The translations under genes were made by a program, and so were the position numbers. Below are positions 9,042 to 15,631 of a stretch of DNA of 34,142 nucleotides, piece by piece. Below the pieces are notes generated by a model, which saw nothing but the letters and a program-made list of their open reading frames with translations, was not told the DNA's origin and made no database searches. Position 1 is the stretch's first letter. Every line of letters begins with the position of its first letter. The stretch is from NCBI GenBank assembly GCA_943354915.1, contig CALRDO010000003.1, positions 1-34,142 on the forward strand. Reading direction: 5' to 3'. The DNA comes from Patescibacteria group bacterium UBA4664. GTDB taxonomy: Bacteria; Patescibacteriota; Saccharimonadia; CAILAD01; BJGX01.

Positions 9042-10443
9042 ATTTACAATTATTACTAACTGGCTGCGATGACAAGATATTTTGCATCCAACTTATAGTG
9101 TCCTTAAAGCTAGCGTTCATTACCTGATAATGGTCTACTTTGCCAGACTGGTTGTAGTCTTGAATGGCGTATGGGCTTGTATCGTACTTTTTAAAAGTTA
9201 CCGCGTTGCCGCTAACGCACATCCTTTCTAGGCCGTGCTGGCTCTGCGAAAGCAATATAACATCATCATGGATACCATGGTTAATAAGTTTCGGCCTGTC
9301 AGTTTTTTTGCTTCCAACAATATTCTTTGCCAAATCTGCAGAGAGCCCAGCATAGGCAGCATCAGCCGCAATATTTAACTTTTTGGCTACCTTGATAAAT
9401 TCAGGAGTATAAACTTGGTTTGATCGATTATCTCCTATGTTATTGGGCCAAGTTTTATTAAACATATCTAGGCAGATAGCCTGCGAAGCTGTCTGATAGG
9501 TTTTAGCCCATTTGGGCAACAGAATCTTATCTACAGGGTAGGCGGCCTTATACCAATCGCCATAACTAGCTACAATTAAAGGACCAAACCAGTTAATATT
9601 AGCTCCGTTAGTGGCATCATCTAGCGTCTCCTCAACGCTAGTGACTGGCCCAAACCCAATCGCTGCTTTTAAGTTGATTTCAGGAGCATAATCATCTTTA
9701 ATTTGATCGGCCCAATATGCTCCGTGCCCGCCCTCGGAATACCCAGCGCTAAAAACTTTAGTATCATCAATTTGATCTTTTGAGAGAGCAAGATTTTTAA
9801 GCGAACGGATACTATCCAAAACTGCCTTGCCAGCTAGTTCCCCCACCATATAATGATGAAGTCTATTGGCGTCACGCATACCCTCGTAATCAATAGCTAC
9901 CACGACGTAGCCCTGACTGGCATAAGCCATCAGCAAGCTATCATAATTACCCCAATCCTTTTTTGCAGGGTCCTCAAGCGAAGCACTACAGCTATCGCCA
10001 ACTCCGGTAGTACCTGGCGCGAACGCTAGCACTGGTTTTTTATTAGTACCTGCCGGGACATAAACCCTGGCATAAATTGGCACATTATCGCTTTGGCCAT
10101 CTGAACTGTTAAAGACAAATGTCTGCTTAGTAACTTCGGTAGTAATAGGGCTATCAAAGCGCTTATTGGTTTGCACCACTAACCGCTGCACGGCATCTGC
10201 AGAGAATACTCCGACAGGTTCTTCGCTAATTATTTTACCAGTTTTAATGGCACGGTTGACATGCTCTTTAATGCTCACAACATTAGGAACCTGCTTAGGC
10301 TTTGATTTAGGTAAAACATAGTAAAAATACCCAGCCAGCAATGCAACAAAAATAAGCTCAACAATTAAGATTACCCATAAGCCACGCGCTACCAGTCTTC
10401 GGTTCTTTTCTAGTCTTGAAATTGGTTTACGGGTTTTTCTCAT
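9040..10443 (-). CDS. Secreted/membrane-anchored alpha/beta hydrolase (secretory lipase-like)
   Basis: N-terminal TM anchor; GYVVVAIDYEGM, FSAGYSEGGHGAYWA nucleophile elbow (GxSxGG). ATG at 10443 preferred over TTG 10464. Confidence 0.82.
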   Translation of the reverse strand: MRKTRKPISRLEKNRRLVARGLWVILIVELIFVALLAGYFYYVLPKSKPKQVPNVVSIKEHVNRAIKTGKIISEEPVGVFSADAVQRLVVQTNKRFDSPITTEVTKQTFVFNSSDGQSDNVPIYARVYVPAGTNKKPVLAFAPGTTGVGDSCSASLEDPAKKDWGNYDSLLMAYASQGYVVVAIDYEGMRDANRLHHYMVGELAGKAVLDSIRSLKNLALSKDQIDDTKVFSAGYSEGGHGAYWADQIKDDYAPEINLKAAIGFGPVTSVEETLDDATNGANINWFGPLIVASYGDWYKAAYPVDKILLPKWAKTYQTASQAICLDMFNKTWPNNIGDNRSNQVYTPEFIKVAKKLNIAADAAYAGLSADLAKNIVGSKKTDRPKLINHGIHDDVILLSQSQHGLERMCVSGNAVTFKKYDTSPYAIQDYNQSGKVDHYQVMNASFKDTISWMQNILSSQPVSNNCK

Positions 10444-10475
10444 ACAACTATCCAAATCTACCAAGCGGTATTAAC

Positions 10476-11393
10476 TTAAGCGCTCTCTAGGTACCTCTCT
10501 ACCTCTAGTGCAGCCCTACAGCCATCGCCTGCTGCTGTAACCGCCTGGCGATAAAGTGGGTCAGCAACATCACCTGCCGCAAAAACTCCATCAATAGCAG
10601 TTTTAACATTATCCTTAACTACTAAGTACCCAGTTTTATCCATCTCTAGGGACCCCTTAAATAAAGCAGTAGCCGGTGTGTGCCCAACTGCTACAAAGAA
10701 CCCTTGGCAGGCTATTTTTTTAGTTTTCGCAGTTTTAATATTTTTGATCTTCACGCCCTCAACCTTATCTTTTCCTAAAACCTCTAGAACTTCCGAGTCC
10801 CATATCACTTCAATCTTATTATTCTTGAGCACTCTTTCTTGCATTATCTTGCTAGCCCTAAATTTATCTCGCCGATGAATGAGCGTAACTTTACTAGCTA
10901 ATTTGGCCAGCGTTAGCGACTCTTCCATGGCGCTATCGCCGCCGCCAACCACAACAACCTCTTGGTCCTTAAAAAAGAATCCATCACAGGTGGCACAAGA
11001 CGAAACTCCATTGCCCATTAGTCGCTGTTCGCTATCGAGCCCTAACCAATTAGCGCTAGCGCCAGTAGCTATAATGATAGTTTTAGTCAAATACTCCTGT
11101 TTGCCAATTAACAACTTCTTGGGCTGACCCCCTAGTTCTACTTTGGTCGCAAATTCTTGGATAATTTCTACCCCAAACCTTTTAGCCTGGGCTTTCATTG
11201 CGTCCATCAGCTCGGGCCCCAATATGCCATCCTTAAGCCCTGGAAAATTTTCGACTTCGGTAGTTAATAAGAGCTGTCCGCCAGGCGTTGTACCTGCTAC
11301 CATTAGTACTTTAATGTTTGCTCTGGCAGCATAAATAGCTGCCGTGTAGCCAGCCGGGCCGGCTCCAATAATTATTAAGTCGTATGCTTTCAT
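10476..11393 (-). CDS. trxB: Thioredoxin reductase
   Basis: IIGAGPAGYTAAIYAAR, SCATCDGFFFKDQEVVVVGGGDSAMEE (CxxC), GVFAAGDVADPLYRQAVTAAGDGCRAA. ATG 11393 (track start is TTG 11396). Confidence 0.96.
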   Translation of the reverse strand: MKAYDLIIIGAGPAGYTAAIYAARANIKVLMVAGTTPGGQLLLTTEVENFPGLKDGILGPELMDAMKAQAKRFGVEIIQEFATKVELGGQPKKLLIGKQEYLTKTIIIATGASANWLGLDSEQRLMGNGVSSCATCDGFFFKDQEVVVVGGGDSAMEESLTLAKLASKVTLIHRRDKFRASKIMQERVLKNNKIEVIWDSEVLEVLGKDKVEGVKIKNIKTAKTKKIACQGFFVAVGHTPATALFKGSLEMDKTGYLVVKDNVKTAIDGVFAAGDVADPLYRQAVTAAGDGCRAALEVERYLESA

Positions 11394-11400
11394 CAATTAA

Positions 11401-12627
11401 TTATAACAGATTAAATAAGTCTATTGTTTGTGTCGCTAGTAATGTCATGCTAAATAACAACCCTAAGATTGGCACTACTAGTGGTACGCTAAAAATTGGC
11501 CGTTGCAGCCGGCGGTGTTTTACCTTCCAGTATATTAAAGATAAGTTAACTATCGCAAAAACAATTAAAATTAAATAGCTAGTAGTAACTGCCAGAGTGG
11601 TAAGATCAAAAAATATTGCTAGTAGCGAGGAAGCTATGACCATTACTATAATAGCTAGCGAAGGAGTTTGGCGACGCTCGTGGACCATAGCTAAGCGTTT
11701 GTGTACCCAGCCAACTTCGGCCATGCCGTATAGTAATCTCGAGCCACTAATTAGGTGAGCTAGCACCCCTCCGGCCGTGGCGGTTAAGGCGATTATAGTA
11801 ATAATCCATGCCGGGGAGTTAGTAATTTTATTAAAAACCAAACTAAGTGGTGCCGTAGATGCCTGTAACTGCTCCGCAGGGATAGTGCTAGTAGCGACAA
11901 TTGCTATTAATATATACAAAACCGTTGCAATCGTCATGGCTGAGACTATAGCCATTGGCATTATAAAGCGAGGGTTTTTTGTTTCCTCCGATAAATGGAC
12001 CATATCCTCAATGCCAATATAGGCATAAAAAGCTAGGAATGCTCCGGAGAGTAGTCCAGTCATACCAACGGCCCGAATATCTATCATCGCGCTGGGGTTA
12101 GCAAATGCTACGCCCAAAGTCTCCTTACCAAACCAAATGATGGCTATCAAGCCAGCAATTTCTATTAATGTATGTACGGCCGCAAATATTAGGGATTCCT
12201 TCACCCCCCATGAGGCAACGAAACCAAGAACTAGTATTATTAATGTTGAGCCAATAGGCATTATTATCTCCGTTGAACTAAAAACATAACCACCAAAGGC
12301 TCTGGCTAGGGTGGCGGCCGATACTATCGTAGCAACCATCATTAATAACCCAACTGCAATCGAGACTGACTTTCTTTTGAAGGCCCGATGGACATAAGCA
12401 GATACTCCCTCACTATAAGGGTGAAGGCTAGATAATTCAGCAAAAGAGAGGGCGCTAAATGAAGCTATCAACATAGATAGTAAAAAAGCCAAGGGGGTAG
12501 CCATGCCAGCCTCACCTGCGACCTTGCCAATCAGGGCATATATCCCGGCCCCGACAATATTGCCTAGGCCATAAATAGTTACCAAAAATATACCGAGTGT
12601 ACGCTTGAGCTTGTGCCGGCGAGCCAT
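11401..12627 (-). CDS. APC superfamily amino-acid permease
   Basis: LGIFLVTIYGLGNIVGAGIYALIGKVAGEAG N-terminal APC signature; about 12 hydrophobic segments; AFYAYIGIEDMVHLSEETKNP. Confidence 0.92.
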   Translation of the reverse strand: MARRHKLKRTLGIFLVTIYGLGNIVGAGIYALIGKVAGEAGMATPLAFLLSMLIASFSALSFAELSSLHPYSEGVSAYVHRAFKRKSVSIAVGLLMMVATIVSAATLARAFGGYVFSSTEIIMPIGSTLIILVLGFVASWGVKESLIFAAVHTLIEIAGLIAIIWFGKETLGVAFANPSAMIDIRAVGMTGLLSGAFLAFYAYIGIEDMVHLSEETKNPRFIMPMAIVSAMTIATVLYILIAIVATSTIPAEQLQASTAPLSLVFNKITNSPAWIITIIALTATAGGVLAHLISGSRLLYGMAEVGWVHKRLAMVHERRQTPSLAIIVMVIASSLLAIFFDLTTLAVTTSYLILIVFAIVNLSLIYWKVKHRRLQRPIFSVPLVVPILGLLFSMTLLATQTIDLFNLL

Positions 12628-12629
12628 TT

Positions 12630-13409
12630 TTAGGGCCTAAGAGTACCGGCGAAGACCTGCCAAGCTAAAGCCGTCTTGGCAACCAGGCTCAGAATAATAT
12701 AAACGCGTTCGCCGTAGAGGTAGTTCTTCCAGGGTCCCCACTTTTTGTACTGCAAGAACATATTGATAGCAAAACAATTGAAAAACAAAGAGATAGTAAT
12801 AAAGATCCAATAAACAAATGCTGGTATTTTGGCGTCCGAGGTCGAGCTAGAAGCGCTGGCCCAAAAATAGATTGCAATACATATCCAGGGCACGATACCT
12901 GCAATACAACCCACAATGTAGCTAACCCATTTTGTTTTTTCGGTAGTTTGGTTGTGGATCTCCATTATTAGACCGCAGAGGTTCATGACCATCACCAGTG
13001 CAAATAAACAAATTAAGCTGACTAAGTCGTAAATGCCCGTTAGTAATGCAATTGCCACAATCATGGTGCTAGCCGAAAAGCTGTATTCTATCCAGCGAGC
13101 TCGGTTCATACCAAGCTTGAGGTCTTTTTTGTAACGGCGGTAGTAGATAGTAGAAATTATCAGGTGGGCTAGCATGCACATGACCAAGAACGCTAGAATC
13201 AACCAAACCAAGGGTAGCTGATATATAGACTTGGTGGCGGAGTCGAGGCTTTCGGTGCTGGTATTAAATGTCAGGTAGCTGACACTAATCGGAAACTTAA
13301 CCTTAGCATTGGCAATCATAAACATCACCGCCACTTGAATTGCAAAAAATACAAACATAAATATATTGAACTTTCTAAGACCCTCAACCGTAATCTTTTT
13401 CATAGCCAT
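12630..13409 (-). CDS. Heliorhodopsin
   Basis: TM7 YLYGERVYIILSLVAKTALAWQVFAGTLRP with Schiff-base Lys; TM3 RWIEYSFSASTMIV; VGCIAGIVPWICIAIYFWA; IPAFVYWIFITISLFFNCFAINMFLQYKKWGPW; closely resembles heliorhodopsin 48C12 as recalled. ATG 13409 with SD AGAAAGGTGAG. Confidence 0.95.
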   Translation of the reverse strand: MAMKKITVEGLRKFNIFMFVFFAIQVAVMFMIANAKVKFPISVSYLTFNTSTESLDSATKSIYQLPLVWLILAFLVMCMLAHLIISTIYYRRYKKDLKLGMNRARWIEYSFSASTMIVAIALLTGIYDLVSLICLFALVMVMNLCGLIMEIHNQTTEKTKWVSYIVGCIAGIVPWICIAIYFWASASSSTSDAKIPAFVYWIFITISLFFNCFAINMFLQYKKWGPWKNYLYGERVYIILSLVAKTALAWQVFAGTLRP

Positions 13410-13462
13410 TTGACATCTCACCTTTCTGTAAAATTAATTAATTCTTAAAGCTTATGCTTATA

Positions 13463-13491
13463 ATTATAAATTAAAAATTAGGCCGAAGCAA
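13463..13491 (-). promoter_or_regulatory. Candidate heliorhodopsin operon promoter (TTGCTT-N17-TATAAT)
   Basis: Minus-strand TTGCTT (13491-13486), 17-nt spacer, TATAAT (13468-13463), overlapping the 3' end of the upstream CDS. Confidence 0.5.
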
Positions 13492-13960
13492 TCTTAATGT
13501 AGTTGGTATTGTCGCAAATATAGTAGGCCAGTATTTTAAAACTATCAAGCTTGGGAAGCTTAAATTTTTTAGCAATTGCTACAAGGTCCTCAAAGCTCGT
13601 GCCACTGGTATCTACTAGCGTAAAAACTAATACGGTCGGCACGCTATAGTGCCTAAGGTGCGTAAGGAGTTTGTTCGCAAAAAATATTTCGATTTGGTTT
13701 AAGCGTTCGTCGTGTGGTAAGTTGGCAGGCAAAGATAGCCGGCACAGCTGGGGGTTATAAACACACTGCACCGAGGCTTGGTCGTCTGAGATTATAACGC
13801 TGTCAAAACCCAACAACCCTCCATCCTTAGCGTAGATCATATCTGGGTTCTCGGCATACGACTGAAAAACCCAGCCATGATACTCTGGGCATACTTGCAG
13901 AAACTTCTCAACGAGCTCCCTCTCGCGATGTTTTTTTATTTTGTCATATGGTAAATTCAT
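13478..13960 (-). CDS. Hypothetical protein (160 aa)
   Basis: Intact ORF in the rodA-nuclease gene string; no recognised motif. Confidence 0.65.
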   Translation of the reverse strand: MNLPYDKIKKHRERELVEKFLQVCPEYHGWVFQSYAENPDMIYAKDGGLLGFDSVIISDDQASVQCVYNPQLCRLSLPANLPHDERLNQIEIFFANKLLTHLRHYSVPTVLVFTLVDTSGTSFEDLVAIAKKFKLPKLDSFKILAYYICDNTNYIKIASA

Positions 13961-13976
13961 AATTTATACATTCTAA

Positions 13977-14507
13977 TTACTTTGTAGTTCCGGAGCAAGT
14001 TTTTGGCGACCATAAACCTACTTCGCCCTCCCGAGCTCTGAGCTCTGCTTGCTTAAAATCATTTTGATATTTATAAGCTTGGGACCGATAGGTATATTCA
14101 TGAGCATATCCCTCCTCAATAAGCGATAGATTAATAAGCTTGCCCTGCTCCCAAACATAGGCCAGCAAACGATTATATTTATCACGCTCACCTACAACTG
14201 GATCAAACTCAAGGCTAATACTTTTGCCGGTTAGGAGCTCTTTGGTTTTTTGTGAAGCCTCCTTGCCAAAACACTGCACGGGCTTGCGAGGATCAATAGT
14301 TTCGGGGGTATCAATGCCAATAAAACGAACCTTCTCGAGTTTACCATAGCGTAGTATCTCCAGCGTGTCTCCATCGTGAACCTCTCGTACATCATAGAAC
14401 TCACCCACTGGACGAGTAGTGTGCGCTTGAATTTTGCTATACCCAACTGCTACTCCTACTGTAATTAGCAGTACTCCCACTATCAACAATTGTTTTGGCT
14501 GCATCAT
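13977..14507 (-). CDS. Thermonuclease (SNase-like) family protein, secreted or anchored
   Basis: N-terminal TM/signal; VHDGDTLEILRYGKLEKVRFIGIDTPET, GERDKYNRLLAYVW, LSLIEEGYAHEY. Confidence 0.93.
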   Translation of the reverse strand: MMQPKQLLIVGVLLITVGVAVGYSKIQAHTTRPVGEFYDVREVHDGDTLEILRYGKLEKVRFIGIDTPETIDPRKPVQCFGKEASQKTKELLTGKSISLEFDPVVGERDKYNRLLAYVWEQGKLINLSLIEEGYAHEYTYRSQAYKYQNDFKQAELRAREGEVGLWSPKTCSGTTK

Positions 14508-15631
14508 ACTAGTTCCGAATTAGTTAACTCTCGACCTCGCCGCCTAAAATAAATACTCTCGACGAGCCCAACCGAAAATAAACTAACCATTAAGCTCGTT
14601 CCACCGGCCGATATAAATGGCAACGGAATGCCAGTAACAGGCATAATGCCCAGGTTCATACCAATGTTAACAAAAATATGTACGACAAACATTGTAGCTA
14701 CCCCGATACAAATCAAACTGCCAAATCTGTCCGGGCTAAGCCCAGCATCAATTATAATCCTAACCATTACGGCTACAAAAAGTAATATACTAACTAGTGC
14801 CCCAAGAAATCCTAACTTTTCAGACAGCACCGCAAATACAAAATCGGTATGGGAGCTAGGTAGAAAATTGCCTTGGCTCTGGCTCCCAGCTCCTAAACCC
14901 TGCCCGTATAATCCTCCAGACCCAACAGCGATAATTGCTTGATTAACATTATAGCCAGCCCCGCTAGGGTCCGCACCAGGCTGTAGAAATGTATCAATAC
15001 GCTCTTTCTGGTAGCCCTTAAGCGTTGGGTATAGAATCGGCATCATGACTAGCAATAAAAGTAGCAGCCCAAGAATATATTTCTTTTTAACTTTTGTGGA
15101 TAGTGTCATGACCAACCAAATAAACCCTAGGACAATAGCGGTACCTAAGTCTGGCTGAGCCAGAACTAAGAATATTGCAGGTAGTGTATAGGCTAATGAT
15201 TTTACTAAAAATCTTAATTGATCAGTGAAATCAAAGTTTTGAGAATAAAACTTGGCAAGCACTATTATCAGGATGAGCTTAGCAAGCTCCGATGGCTGGA
15301 ATTGGAATGAACCAAGTGCTATCCAACGTGTCGCCCCCAATCTTGTTGCGCCAAATAGCTCAACAGCCAAGAGTGTAGCTATCATAAAAAAGTATAAAAC
15401 ACCGCTATAGTTCCTTAATACTCTATAGTCATTCCTGGCGGCAAGTACGAGTAGTAAAAAGCCAATTAAGGCATAGACAATTTGCCTGGTGCTATCTAGT
15501 TGGTTGGAAACCTGCTTGGCCTTAATGCCTAGCGAGTACAATACTGTTAAGCCTAATACTACGAGCAGAGTAGAAGCGGCTAATAATAGATTATCAAAAT
15601 TACCAATCTGCCAAACTGATTTAGGCTTCAT
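14504..15631 (-). CDS. rodA: SEDS glycosyltransferase RodA/FtsW
   Basis: GATRWIALGSFQFQPSELAKL, VLAQPDLGTAIVL, FLPSSHTDFVFAVLSEKLGFLG, TGIPLPFISAGGTSL. Confidence 0.92.
   Translation of the reverse strand: MKPKSVWQIGNFDNLLLAASTLLVVLGLTVLYSLGIKAKQVSNQLDSTRQIVYALIGFLLLVLAARNDYRVLRNYSGVLYFFMIATLLAVELFGATRLGATRWIALGSFQFQPSELAKLILIIVLAKFYSQNFDFTDQLRFLVKSLAYTLPAIFLVLAQPDLGTAIVLGFIWLVMTLSTKVKKKYILGLLLLLLVMMPILYPTLKGYQKERIDTFLQPGADPSGAGYNVNQAIIAVGSGGLYGQGLGAGSQSQGNFLPSSHTDFVFAVLSEKLGFLGALVSILLFVAVMVRIIIDAGLSPDRFGSLICIGVATMFVVHIFVNIGMNLGIMPVTGIPLPFISAGGTSLMVSLFSVGLVESIYFRRRGRELTNSELV

Noticed and set aside
12689-12916. 75-aa ORF in another frame inside the heliorhodopsin gene
   Set aside because: Same-strand alternative frame of a clearly coding gene; no independent signals
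12630-13409. Type-1 proton-pumping rhodopsin
   Set aside because: Motifs match heliorhodopsin (SLVAKxALAWQ, RWIEYS), not the type-1 pump signatures (DTE/DTK-type TM3, DxxxK TM7)
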